Positions 8,956-17,976 of a stretch of DNA of 64,000 nt are shown here, one piece after another. Positions within the stretch are counted from its first letter, which is position 1; each line of letters begins with the position of its first letter. A program made the translations under genes and the position numbers. Source of the stretch: TMP-86 sp039807285 (GTDB taxonomy: Bacteria > Pseudomonadota > Gammaproteobacteria > Steroidobacterales > Steroidobacteraceae). The notes beneath the pieces are model-generated. The model was not told the origin of the DNA. It did no database searches and saw nothing but the letters and a program-made list of their open reading frames with translations. Location: positions 62,001 to 126,000 of the forward strand of contig JBGAGK010000007.1 of NCBI GenBank assembly GCA_044226785.1. The letters are read 5' to 3'.

Positions 8956-9813
8956 TCAGGTCTTGAGCGCGATCCGCTCGCGCCAGCGCGCGAATGCGCC
9001 CGGAGGTTTCCCCCTGGCCATCGGCGCGCCAGCCCGGGGGTCCGAACACGTACCTGCCGCTTCGTGCCAGGATCGGGCAGTGCGCAGATCGCCGAGGATG
9101 GCCCAGCACTCGTGCATGGCAATGTGCAACGGATTGAAGGTCCGGATATGCTTCACGAGGCCGTAGCGGATCGGCTCTTCAACGGATTCCGCCACGAAGG
9201 TGCCGAACAGGCGGTCCCAGATGATCAGGACGCCGCCGTAGTTGCGGCCCAGGCAGCGCGGATTCGAGGCGTGGTGCACACGATGGTGCGAAAGCGTATT
9301 GAACACCGCCTCGATCCAGGCCGGCAGGCGGCGCACCGATTCGGTGTGGATCCAGAACTGATAGAAAAGGCTCAAGGTCTGCTGCACCAGGATCATCCAG
9401 GGCGCGAATCCCAACAATGCCAGCAGGAGCCAGGGCAGCCAGGTGCCCACCAGCACGCCCGTCCAGGTCTGGCGCACGGCAGTGGAAAAATTGTAGTGCT
9501 CGGATGAATGGTGGTTCACGTGCGCGGCCCACCAGATGCGGTGCTCGTGCGACAGCCGGTGATACCCGTAGTAGATGAAGTCATCGAGGAAAAAGATCGC
9601 CACCCAGCTCCACGGCGAATTCGCCCGCATGTCCCACACCCGGAACCCGTAGGCCAGGTTCAGCCCAGCCAGGATGACGCCCGCCATCAGCAGGCCGACC
9701 GCGAAATTGCCCCAGCCCATGCCGATGTTCGCCATCGTGTCGCGCCAGCGGTACCGGGCATTGAGGACGCCCAAGCGGGCCAGCGCCCAGTTCAACGAAT
9801 CCTGCAGACTCAT
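8956..9813 (-). CDS. Sterol desaturase / fatty acid hydroxylase family membrane protein
   Basis: A 285-residue integral membrane di-iron oxygenase. Histidine boxes are visible in order: HRLSH, HVNHHSSEH, and HHRVHH followed by ASNPRCLGRNYGGVLIIWDR. Hydrophobic segments surround residues 30-60, 75-90 and 140-165. The family inserts hydroxyl groups or double bonds into lipids or sterols at the inner membrane. Length matches bacterial members. It is a separate unit 87 bases downstream of the RND pump on the same strand, so some read-through is possible. The substrate is unknown. Confidence 0.85.
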   Translation of the reverse strand: MSLQDSLNWALARLGVLNARYRWRDTMANIGMGWGNFAVGLLMAGVILAGLNLAYGFRVWDMRANSPWSWVAIFFLDDFIYYGYHRLSHEHRIWWAAHVNHHSSEHYNFSTAVRQTWTGVLVGTWLPWLLLALLGFAPWMILVQQTLSLFYQFWIHTESVRRLPAWIEAVFNTLSHHRVHHASNPRCLGRNYGGVLIIWDRLFGTFVAESVEEPIRYGLVKHIRTFNPLHIAMHECWAILGDLRTARSWHEAAGTCSDPRAGAPMARGKPPGAFARWRERIALKT

Positions 9814-9900
9814 CTCGGCTCGCTCTCCTCGAACATTCTCCGGTCCGGCCCGGTGCAGCCCGGCGCTGTCATTGCCTCCACGTTATGCTTGGCGCGCGGT

Positions 9901-12900
9901 TCACGACGCCGGCGGACCCGTCCTCCCCCGCCCCCAGCGCTCCGCAAGCACCGGCAACAACACGAGGTTGAGCAGCGTTGAGCTGGCCAGTCCACCCAGC
10001 ACCGTCACCGCCATGGGCCCCTCGATCTCCTGGCCGGGCCGGTGCAGGCCCACGGCAAGCGGGACGAGACCAAGGGCCGTGACCGCAGCGGTCATGAGGA
10101 TGGGCACCAGTCGCTCGCTGGCGCCGGCCAGCACCGTTTCCAGGCTCCAGGATCGACCCTCGACGAGCACCATGTGCTCGTAATGCGCCAGCAGAAGGAT
10201 CGAATTGCGTGCACTGATGCCGAACACGGTGACGAGGCCCACGGCCACGCCCAGCGAGATGCCCAGGCCGAGGGCGGCCGTGGCCAGAATGCCGCCCACG
10301 AGACAGAACGGCAGGTTCGCAAGGACCAGCCATGCATGGCGGCGCCACTGGAACGCCGCATACAGGATGCCCATGATGAGCACGAGGCACAGGGCAGAGT
10401 AAAGGAGCAGCTGGTGCTGCGCCTGCACCTCGGCTTCACCGGCTCCTTCGATGGAAAAATTCGCGCCGGGCGGCAGCCGGATGCCCTTTTGCAGTTTGAC
10501 TTGCGCCTCGTCGGCCGCGCTGGCCACCGACCGACCGGTGACATTGAAGCTGACCACCACGCGCCGCGTCGCGCCGTCGTGCTCAATGGAATAGCGGCCC
10601 TCGGTCATGTTCACATCGGCCAGTGTGGCGAGCCGGACCGGACCGAAAGGCGTGGCGATGGGCAATTTGCCGAGCGCATCGGGGCGACCGCGCCATTGTG
10701 GACCCAGCAGCATCGTGGCACGTACCGTCCGCAAACCATCCTGCACTTCGCCCAGGGATTCACCGGCAAAGGCTGCACCCACGGTGTCGAGCAGGTCGCT
10801 CGCTCGCAATCCGTAGCGAGCCAGGGCATCCGGTCTCGGCTCGATGCTCAGCAGCGGTGCACCGCTCTGCCGGCTGAACAGCAGATCCGTCACGCCCCGC
10901 ACCGGCTGGAGGATCGATACGGCCTGGCCGGCCAGAGCGTCCAGCGCATCCAGGTCGTTGCCAAAGAACTTCACGACGACCTGGCCACTCTCGCCGCTCA
11001 GGCTCTCGCTGATCCGGTCGCCGAGGAAGGTCACCACCTCGGTCTGGACCCCGGGCACCTGATCGACGAGGGCGCGGATCTCATCCTGCGCCACCGCGGG
11101 GTCGACCGACGCATCCCGCTTCAATTCAATGTGGAACTCGCTTCGGTGAGGCCCCCAGGTATCTTCGCCCAGTTCCGCGCGGCCCACCTGCTGCGATACC
11201 GTCGACACGAAGGGGAGCTTCAACAGGGCCGTGCTGACGCGGCGCCCCATTGCCGTCATGTCATCGATGGATGCGCCGGGGAGGCTCGCGGACATCTGCA
11301 CGACGAAGTGGCCTTCGCGGAACTCCGGCAGGAACCGGCCTCCCATGAAGGGCACCAGCACCCCGGCCACCACCAGGGCACCGAGCGCCGCGAGCACCAC
11401 CGGCCAGGGATTGCGGTCGACGGACTGAAGTACCCTTCGCTGAAGGCTCTTCAGACCCCGGATCCATCGCGATTCCTGTGTGCGCGCTTCGCCCGCGAGA
11501 AACAATGCGCACAGGGCCGGAGTCACCGTCAGCGCCACCACCAGTGATGCCAGGACACTGGCCATGAACGCCATCGCCAGCGGTCCGACGAAGTGGCCCT
11601 CGACATTTTTCAGCAGGAGCTCCGGCAGGAATACCACGATGACGACGACCGTGGCGTAGACCACCGGCGCGCGCACTTCGAGGGTGGCGGCGACGATCGT
11701 CTGCCAGGGCCCGGCCTGCGCAGCCGCTTGCTCCTGATGCAACCGCCGACGCACGTTTTCGATGCCGATGATGGCATCGTCCACCAGCACACCCAGCGCC
11801 ACTGCAAAACCGCCGATGGTCATGGTATTGAGCGTCTGACCCAGCAGATGCAGCACGCCGACGCCCGCGGCGAGAGACAAGGGGATGGTAAGGAATGCCA
11901 CGACGGCGGCGCGGGCACTGCGCAGAAAGACGTAGAGGACGGCCAGGATCAGCACACCCGAGATCAGCAGGGAGCGCGTGAGATTCGCCAGCGCAGTTTC
12001 GATGAAATTCGCAGGCCGCTGCATGCCCGGCACGATCCTGATTCCCTGAGACCGCAACGCGGGCTCCAGTTCGGCCAGGACCGCCTCGACGGCGCGAGTG
12101 GTGGACAGCGTATTGGCGCCATACTGGCTGGCCAGTGACAGCAGAACCCCGGGCTTGCCCATGATCAGTGCATCGCCGAAGCGGATGGCCGGCTGCTCCT
12201 CGACCGTCGCGACATCGCCCACGCGGATCACGCGGCCATTTCGTGTCGCGAGCACTGCCTGCCGCAACGGCTCGGGATCGGCCTTCGGCACCGGCGCGCG
12301 CACCAGCACGCGCTGGGACTGGAGATCCACGATGCCGGCGCCGCGCATCTCCAGGGCACCGCGTGCTGCCTGAGCCACATCGGCCAGCGTGAACTGAAAG
12401 GCCTCCAGCTTGCGCGGATCCGGCGTGATGCGCAGTTCGCGCTCCGCGCCCCCGAAAATCAGCACGTGCGCAACGCCCTGCACGGACAGCAGCCGGGGCT
12501 TGACCATCCACTGCGCTGCATCGCGCAGGGCGAATGCATCCAGATGATCCGATATCAGCCCCACCTTGAGCAGGTCCATGGTGCTCGACACCAGGGGCGA
12601 AAGGCGCGGAGCACCCGCGGCGGCAGGCAGCACCGGGCCGATCTCCGCGAGCCGCTCGGCGACTGACTGCCGCGTGCGGTACGGATCCGCGTCATCGGCA
12701 AAGTTGATCTTCACCACCGACAGGCCCGGGATGGACTCCGAACGCAGGGCCACGAGCCCCTGGACACCATTGAGCGCCGACTCGATCGGCCGCGTGACCC
12801 TGGCCTCGACCTGCTCAGGCGTCATGCCCGGCGCCTCGGTCTGGACTTCCACCTGCACAGGCACGAACTCGGGGAAAACATCGAGGGGCATGCGCCGCAC

Positions 12901-12990
12901 GCCTTCGATGCCGAACGCGAGCGCCAGCAGACTCGCAAGCGCCACCAGGCCGCGCCGGCTGACGCACAGGGCAACCAGTGCCCGCATCAA
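9901..12990 (-). CDS. RND efflux pump inner-membrane permease (CzcA/HME-like)
   Basis: A 1029-residue resistance-nodulation-division transporter with the expected 12 membrane spans and two large periplasmic loops. The N-terminus (MPLDVFPEFVPVQVEVQTEA, APGMTPEQVEARVTRPIE) is typical of the heavy-metal efflux branch. The proton-relay region in TM4 reads VLVDDAIIGIENVRRRLHQE. It overlaps the adaptor gene by 4 bases (ATGA) and is last in an operon of response regulator, kinase, outer-membrane factor, adaptor and pump. The adjacent two-component system probably senses the substrate, perhaps a metal ion (inference). Confidence 0.9.
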   Translation of the reverse strand: MMRALVALCVSRRGLVALASLLALAFGIEGVRRMPLDVFPEFVPVQVEVQTEAPGMTPEQVEARVTRPIESALNGVQGLVALRSESIPGLSVVKINFADDADPYRTRQSVAERLAEIGPVLPAAAGAPRLSPLVSSTMDLLKVGLISDHLDAFALRDAAQWMVKPRLLSVQGVAHVLIFGGAERELRITPDPRKLEAFQFTLADVAQAARGALEMRGAGIVDLQSQRVLVRAPVPKADPEPLRQAVLATRNGRVIRVGDVATVEEQPAIRFGDALIMGKPGVLLSLASQYGANTLSTTRAVEAVLAELEPALRSQGIRIVPGMQRPANFIETALANLTRSLLISGVLILAVLYVFLRSARAAVVAFLTIPLSLAAGVGVLHLLGQTLNTMTIGGFAVALGVLVDDAIIGIENVRRRLHQEQAAAQAGPWQTIVAATLEVRAPVVYATVVVIVVFLPELLLKNVEGHFVGPLAMAFMASVLASLVVALTVTPALCALFLAGEARTQESRWIRGLKSLQRRVLQSVDRNPWPVVLAALGALVVAGVLVPFMGGRFLPEFREGHFVVQMSASLPGASIDDMTAMGRRVSTALLKLPFVSTVSQQVGRAELGEDTWGPHRSEFHIELKRDASVDPAVAQDEIRALVDQVPGVQTEVVTFLGDRISESLSGESGQVVVKFFGNDLDALDALAGQAVSILQPVRGVTDLLFSRQSGAPLLSIEPRPDALARYGLRASDLLDTVGAAFAGESLGEVQDGLRTVRATMLLGPQWRGRPDALGKLPIATPFGPVRLATLADVNMTEGRYSIEHDGATRRVVVSFNVTGRSVASAADEAQVKLQKGIRLPPGANFSIEGAGEAEVQAQHQLLLYSALCLVLIMGILYAAFQWRRHAWLVLANLPFCLVGGILATAALGLGISLGVAVGLVTVFGISARNSILLLAHYEHMVLVEGRSWSLETVLAGASERLVPILMTAAVTALGLVPLAVGLHRPGQEIEGPMAVTVLGGLASSTLLNLVLLPVLAERWGRGRTGPPAS

Positions 12991-13964
12991 GGTTCCTGCT
13001 CCACTGTCCCGAATTCGCGCGCCAGGAGGATGCCCGCGCCGCGTACGACGATGGACTCACCGGCCTTGAACCCGCCGGTCTGAACGAATCCAGCATCAGT
13101 CGCGTGGTCCTCGGCCACCGGGCGCCGCGTGTACTGTCCATTCCTGCCCTGGATGTAGCACCAGAGCGCCCCGCCATGCATCACGACAGCCGCCGCAGGG
13201 ATCAGCACGCCCGTCGCAGCAGTGTCGAGCTCCACCTGTGCCAGAACCCTCGAGCCTTCGGCCAGATCCGGTGCCTGCACCGCGGCCAGCAGGGACACGC
13301 CAGGAATCCCGCCTTCAGCCGGCGCAGACCACACGGCCATCGCATGCCACGAGTCGTGTGCGACGCGCCCGTAGAGCGGGACGAAACGGAGTCGGGTCGG
13401 AGTGGCCGGCGCCGGCGTGCCCTCCGGCATCACGATGCGAACGAGTTTTATGCGTCCCTCGGCCAAGGCACCCCACTGCGTCGCATCCACCCGATGAGAC
13501 CCCGAACCGTACTGCGCATCGAAACGCCGCAAGGCCAGCCCGTGCTGCAACCGGTCCACGGTGGCCTGCCGTCGGGCGATCTCCAGCGCATCCTCGCCCA
13601 GGGCACCCTTCGTGCCGCTGAGGTCCTCGATGCGCTTCAGGGCGGCAGCACTCTGTGCCGCAGTCGCTTCGGTGGTGCGGATCTCCGCGATGCCCTGTGC
13701 GATGAGATCGTGTCCGATGACCACGGCCTGTCCCGTCACGACATCGCTCACCGGGGCCGCTTCCAGCGGCCGCACTTCGATGCCCGCGAGTGCGATCTGT
13801 TCCGCACTCAAGGGTTCGGGTCCAGAGTCCTTCGCCGGTGCCTCGTGGGCCGCGGCAGCGGCTGGCGCCGCGCCTTCGGCTCCCTTCGAACTGCAGGACG
13901 CAAGCCACAGGGCCGCACAACATGCACCCAGGATTTTCAGGTGTCGTCTCAGGAGTCCACTCAT
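12987..13964 (-). CDS. RND efflux periplasmic adaptor (membrane fusion lipoprotein)
   Basis: A 325-residue adaptor linking the RND pump to the outer-membrane channel. It begins with a lipoprotein signal peptide (GACCAALWLASCSS), so Cys24 is the likely lipidated residue. A short alpha-hairpin around residues 115-150 and a C-terminal barrel region (VLIPAAAVVMHGGALWCYIQ ... GESIVVRGAGILLAREFG) fit CzcB/CusB-like adaptors. The hairpin is short compared with typical 380-500-residue adaptors, which probably indicates a compact assembly. It overlaps its neighbours by 4 bases on both sides, indicating translational coupling. Confidence 0.85.
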   Translation of the reverse strand: MSGLLRRHLKILGACCAALWLASCSSKGAEGAAPAAAAAHEAPAKDSGPEPLSAEQIALAGIEVRPLEAAPVSDVVTGQAVVIGHDLIAQGIAEIRTTEATAAQSAAALKRIEDLSGTKGALGEDALEIARRQATVDRLQHGLALRRFDAQYGSGSHRVDATQWGALAEGRIKLVRIVMPEGTPAPATPTRLRFVPLYGRVAHDSWHAMAVWSAPAEGGIPGVSLLAAVQAPDLAEGSRVLAQVELDTAATGVLIPAAAVVMHGGALWCYIQGRNGQYTRRPVAEDHATDAGFVQTGGFKAGESIVVRGAGILLAREFGTVEQEP

Positions 13965-15349
13965 CGGTTTGCCTCACCTCGCCAGCCACCACCCAATGCC
14001 TTGAAGAGCCCGACGGCCGCGCGAAGCTCCTGCGCATGTGCCTGATCGAATGCTTCCTCGGCCTGCAGACGCAATTGCTCGACATCGAGGACGGCGAGCC
14101 GGTCGCCGAGCCCTGCGCCACCGCGCTCCTTCAACGCCTGTTCCTGATCGGCTGCCTGTTCGACCACTGCACCCGCATCGATCCGAAGCTGGACAGCCGC
14201 CTGCCGTACCGCGAAAGCGCGCTGGGCATCCACCAGTGCATTCAGGATCGAGCGCCGGTAGGCAGCCACCAGTTCCTCCTGATGAGCCTTCGCTTCGGCG
14301 CGCACGGCGCGACGTCGCCCGCCGTCGAACAGGGCCTGTGTGAGCGCCGCACCCAGACTCAAGGTTTGCCCCGTGCCTGCCAGCGTGGTGAGCACGGCCT
14401 GGAATCCGGGATTCTGCCGCGCGGCCACCATGTCGAGTGTCAGGTGCGGGAACAGGGCCGCACGCGCCGCTGCGAGATTGGCATCGGCCGCAGCGAGCGC
14501 ACTCTCCGCGGCGATGACGTCCGGGCGTCTTGCGAGCAGCTCGGCCGGCTCGGCTCCAACGCTGCCCGGGACTTTCAATCCGTGAAGGTCCATCGACTGC
14601 GGCAGTTCAACCGGAGAGTCCCGTCCAACCAGCAGGGCAAGGCCCGCGGCCAGTTCGGCCTCCCTGACACCGAGTGGCGCAAGCAGGGTGCGCACGTTTG
14701 CAAGGTTCGTCCGGTAAACCGTGAGCTCCACGCCGGAAACCAGCCCCGCAGCCTGTCGTGCCTCCAGCAATTGCGTGGCCTCTGTCAGCACATCGATACG
14801 CCTGCGGATCGTCGCCCGTTCAGCCCGCACCGCCAGCAGCTCGATGCAGGTGTCTGCGACCGAGGCCTGGAGCGTGAGCCTGAGCAGCGCCAGATCCGCC
14901 CGGGTACCGCGGACATCGGCGCGGGCAGCACGCCGCGCGCTTCTCGCCGCGCCCCAGAAATCCGGCTCATAGCTTGCCGACAGGGTCAACCCACGATCGG
15001 TTTCGCTGGCCGATACTCCGGACGATGAACCCTGGACCCGCGTGATCGCAGCGCCCGCGCTCAGCGTGGGCAGCAGAGCGCTGCCCGCCATCCGGACCCG
15101 GGCATCGGCCGCGCGGATGCGGGCTTCTGCACCCATCAGATCCGGGTTGTCGGCAATGGCTTCCGTGGTCAGTGCGACGAGTTCGGGGGACCCGAAACCC
15201 TCGAGGAACCGGTCATCGGGCATTGCGGCCACGGCAAGACCCGCAGGCCAGGCCTTGGGGCGCTCCACAGGCGGCATCGGCCCGACCGGCGTGGTGTTGC
15301 AGCCGGCAAGCGCAAGGGTCCCGAGACAGACGAGCAACGAGAACCGCAA
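13961..15349 (-). CDS. Outer-membrane efflux lipoprotein (NodT/TolC family)
   Basis: A 462-residue outer-membrane factor. A TTG start at 15349 is preferred: it has GGGAG 7 bases upstream and gives a compact lipoprotein signal ending LGTLALAGC. The open frame extends to an ATG at 15451, but that would overlap the kinase and produce a non-signal N-terminus. Two tandem OEP repeats are visible (residues about 40-240 and 250-450, the second beginning LARRPDVIAAESALAAADAN). It forms the exit duct of the tripartite pump encoded by the next two genes. Its 3' end overlaps the adaptor start by 4 bases. Confidence 0.85.
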   Translation of the reverse strand: MRFSLLVCLGTLALAGCNTTPVGPMPPVERPKAWPAGLAVAAMPDDRFLEGFGSPELVALTTEAIADNPDLMGAEARIRAADARVRMAGSALLPTLSAGAAITRVQGSSSGVSASETDRGLTLSASYEPDFWGAARSARRAARADVRGTRADLALLRLTLQASVADTCIELLAVRAERATIRRRIDVLTEATQLLEARQAAGLVSGVELTVYRTNLANVRTLLAPLGVREAELAAGLALLVGRDSPVELPQSMDLHGLKVPGSVGAEPAELLARRPDVIAAESALAAADANLAAARAALFPHLTLDMVAARQNPGFQAVLTTLAGTGQTLSLGAALTQALFDGGRRRAVRAEAKAHQEELVAAYRRSILNALVDAQRAFAVRQAAVQLRIDAGAVVEQAADQEQALKERGGAGLGDRLAVLDVEQLRLQAEEAFDQAHAQELRAAVGLFKALGGGWRGEANR

Positions 15350-15405
15350 CCGATGACTCCCGACAGAAGTGCCCTGACCATAACAGTCCTCAGGGCCAGA
15401 TTCCC

Positions 15406-16791
15406 CTACCGATCCGTAAGCATCGATCCGGCAAAGCGGATGCGGATGCACAGCCCCGGTCTGGCATCCGCAAGGTCGAGGCGTGCCTCGTGCAGGTCCG
15501 CGATGGCTTTCACCAGCGCAAGTCCCAGCCCCGCCCCCGATCCGCCGCGCGCCGGATCGAGCCTCACGAGCCGATGCAGCACGCGCTCACGCTCATGCTC
15601 GTCGATCCCGGGCCCCGCGTCCGAAACCTTCAGCTCGACCCCTTCGCCCAGACGCTGCAATGTCAACTCGGCCGACGTGCCCTTCGCGGTGTGGCGCAGG
15701 ATGTTCTCGAACAGGTTGACGAGGAGCTGTGCGAGCAAGGTGCCGTCACCGACGATGACCAGCGCTGGCTCGACCTGGGACACCAGGACCCGTCCTTCAT
15801 CTTCGAACAGGGGCTGGTAGTCACCCACCGTGGCATCGACCAGCTGCGACAGATCGATGCGCGAAAAGCCAGCCTGACGGTCCCGCGACTGGATCTGGGC
15901 GATGCGCAACAGGGCAGCAAACACGGCCAGCACCCGATCCACGTCCAGGAGCGAAGCGTCGATCGCCTGCCTGACGGCTCCCTCGTCCCCGGCCGCGGCC
16001 ATCGCCCGTTCGAGCCGGAAACGCAGGTGCGCCAGCGGCGTGCGCAGTTCATGGGCGATGTCCGTCGAGACCTGTTTCATGCCGGCGAGCAGGGCTTCGA
16101 TCCGCGCCCACATGGCATTGAGGGATTCGGACAACCGATCGATCTCGTCCCCCCGAGTCCCGAGGGCGAGCCGGGTTTCAAGCCGGCCTTCGACGATGCG
16201 CGAGGCTGCGTCCGCGATCGCTTCCACGCGACGCAGATAGCGCCTCGATGTCATGAATCCGGCCACCAGCGCTGCCAGCAGCCCGAGCAGTCCCGCACCC
16301 AGGAACGCCCGACCGACCCGCGCGAGCAAGGCATCGGCATCCCGCCGGCTGACACCCGCGACCAGCCATTGTCCTGCCGCACTTCGTTCCCGGACCACAT
16401 GGACATTCATCAACGAAGTCAGGCTTCCATCCGCACGCCGCATCCTGATCTGAAGATCCCCCTCGATCTCCGGCAGCACGGCGAAATCCCCGGCCAGCCA
16501 GTGACCGCCGGCATCGAAGAATCCGACGAACTCTCCGACCCCGTGCTGGAACGCTCCGGCACGCGATGTGGCTTCGTCCTGCCCCGGCGATCCGATCGCC
16601 GAAGCGAGCTCCTGCAATTCGTCGCGCGCAGCCACATGCACCTGCCGCTCGACGTAGCCGGCGATGGCCCACCACGTGACGCCGAAAAGCAGTGCCACGA
16701 TGAGCGCAAACACGGCGCCCTGGATGAGCGCGAGCCGGAAGGAACTGCTGCGAAACAGCAGGGGCCGCGAAACCCGGGGCCCCTCATCCAC
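15406..16791 (-). CDS. Sensor histidine kinase of the efflux operon
   Basis: A 461-residue membrane kinase. The GTG at 16791 is chosen because it overlaps the response regulator stop by 8 bases; the upstream frame lies wholly inside the regulator gene. Features in order: first membrane helix (ALIQGAVFALIVALLFGVTW), periplasmic sensor region about 130 residues, second helix (FLGAGLLGLLAALVAGFM), HAMP linker, H-box STDIAHELRTPLAHLRF, N-box NLFENILRHTAKG, and G-boxes VSDAGPGI and GSGAGLGLALVKAI. It resembles heavy-metal sensor kinases such as CusS/CzcS. It phosphorylates the co-encoded regulator. Confidence 0.88.
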   Translation of the reverse strand: MDEGPRVSRPLLFRSSSFRLALIQGAVFALIVALLFGVTWWAIAGYVERQVHVAARDELQELASAIGSPGQDEATSRAGAFQHGVGEFVGFFDAGGHWLAGDFAVLPEIEGDLQIRMRRADGSLTSLMNVHVVRERSAAGQWLVAGVSRRDADALLARVGRAFLGAGLLGLLAALVAGFMTSRRYLRRVEAIADAASRIVEGRLETRLALGTRGDEIDRLSESLNAMWARIEALLAGMKQVSTDIAHELRTPLAHLRFRLERAMAAAGDEGAVRQAIDASLLDVDRVLAVFAALLRIAQIQSRDRQAGFSRIDLSQLVDATVGDYQPLFEDEGRVLVSQVEPALVIVGDGTLLAQLLVNLFENILRHTAKGTSAELTLQRLGEGVELKVSDAGPGIDEHERERVLHRLVRLDPARGGSGAGLGLALVKAIADLHEARLDLADARPGLCIRIRFAGSMLTDR

Positions 16792-17485
16792 GGGACTTTC
16801 CTTCGGGGCCTGAGTGCAGGATGTAACCCTCCCCACGAACGGTTTCGATGAGTTCTCCGGAAGCAAAGCCCCGGTCCATTTTCCCTCGAAGCCGGCTGAT
16901 GTGGGTTTCCACGATGCTGGTCTGCGGATCGAAATCGTATTTCCACACATGCTGCAGCAGCATCGCGCGAGTCACCAGTTGATCCTGATGGCGCAACAGA
17001 TACTCGAGCAGCGAAAATTCGCGCGGCTGAAGATCAATCGGAAGTCCGGCGCGCTCGACACTTCGCGACACCAGATCCAGCTTCAGGTCGCGGGCGCACA
17101 GACGTGTGGCGCTTCCGCTGCCGGCGGTCTTGCGCCTGTGCAGTGCCTGCAACCGTGCGGTCAGTTCCACCATCGCGAAGGGTTTGACCAGGTAGTCGTC
17201 GGCGCCCGACTCGATCCCCTCGACCCTCGAGTCCAGGTCCCCCACCGCCGTCAGCATCAGCACCGGCGTCAGATCCCCGCGGCCGCGCAGTGCCGCCAGG
17301 AAATCCAGCCCGCCGGCATCCGGCAACAGGCGATCCAGCACGATGGCATCGAACGTCGAGCCGTCCATATGCATGCCGGCTGAGCGGACATCCACCGCCT
17401 CGATGACCTGATGTCCGCCGTCGGTCAAACCACGCACCAGATGCTCCCGCGTCTGCGGGTCATCGTCGATGACCAGAATGCGCAT
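16784..17485 (-). CDS. OmpR-family response regulator
   Basis: A 233-residue regulator. The receiver domain (residues 1-120) has the acidic pair D7/D8, phospho-acceptor D51 in IVLDRLLPDAGG, and the switch lysine in DDYLVKPFAMVELTARL. The winged-helix DNA-binding domain follows, with REFSLLEYLLRHQDQLVTRA and VETHISRLRGKMDRG. It is first in the efflux operon and should activate the pump genes when the sensor is triggered. The 180 bases upstream separate it from the cobalamin riboswitch on the other strand, so the promoters are divergent. Confidence 0.9.
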   Translation of the reverse strand: MRILVIDDDPQTREHLVRGLTDGGHQVIEAVDVRSAGMHMDGSTFDAIVLDRLLPDAGGLDFLAALRGRGDLTPVLMLTAVGDLDSRVEGIESGADDYLVKPFAMVELTARLQALHRRKTAGSGSATRLCARDLKLDLVSRSVERAGLPIDLQPREFSLLEYLLRHQDQLVTRAMLLQHVWKYDFDPQTSIVETHISRLRGKMDRGFASGELIETVRGEGYILHSGPEGKSRG

Positions 17486-17664
17486 GATGCATGCCTCGCG
17501 GTTCGGTCACTTTCGAACCCATGCCATATCCTGACGGGGCCGGAGAGATTTGTCGCCGGACTTGCCAAAGCGTAATCCCCGGTGCCCGGCGAAGGGAACT
17601 GCCATTGAAGGGAACCTCCCCTTGACGACCAGCGAGGATTCCGCTGAGAATGCGCGGCGTTGAA

Positions 17665-17842
17665 GGTGCTTGCCTGACCCAAGTCAGCAACTGAAACGGA
17701 AAACCGGTCCAGCCCGATGGGCGATCCCGGTACTGCCCCCGCAACGGTATGTGAGCAAGGTCGGACCCTCGAAGCCACTGTGCATATGCATGGGAAGGCG
17801 GTCCGACAGGAGAAATCCACTCACGAGTCCGGAGACCGGCCT
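17665..17842 (+). promoter_or_regulatory. Cobalamin (B12) riboswitch
   Basis: The leader of the TonB-dependent receptor carries the conserved pieces of the B12 aptamer in order: GGTGC at 17665, GAAACGGAA around 17693, the B12-box-type run CTGCCCCCGCAACGGTAT at 17733-17750, GCCACTGTGC near 17774, and AGTCCGGAGACCGGCC at 17826-17841. It ends about 135 bases before the receptor start. When adenosylcobalamin is plentiful it should lower expression of the receptor. Confidence 0.9.
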
Positions 17843-17976
17843 TTGGCGACGTGGCATGCGTTGCGGTGGGCAACGGCAGTACCGAACCGGGTTTTTCCAT
17901 CCGGCTCTGTCTGATCCCCACCCCGCATGCATTGTTGTGGCATCGAGCGCACGGCGGGTGCGCAAAGGATTTGCAG

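Noticed and set aside
10042..11547. Long plus-strand open frame of 501 codons
   Set aside because: It is antisense to the RND pump gene, rich in R, H, G and Q with no domain; a shadow of the high-GC pump coding strand.
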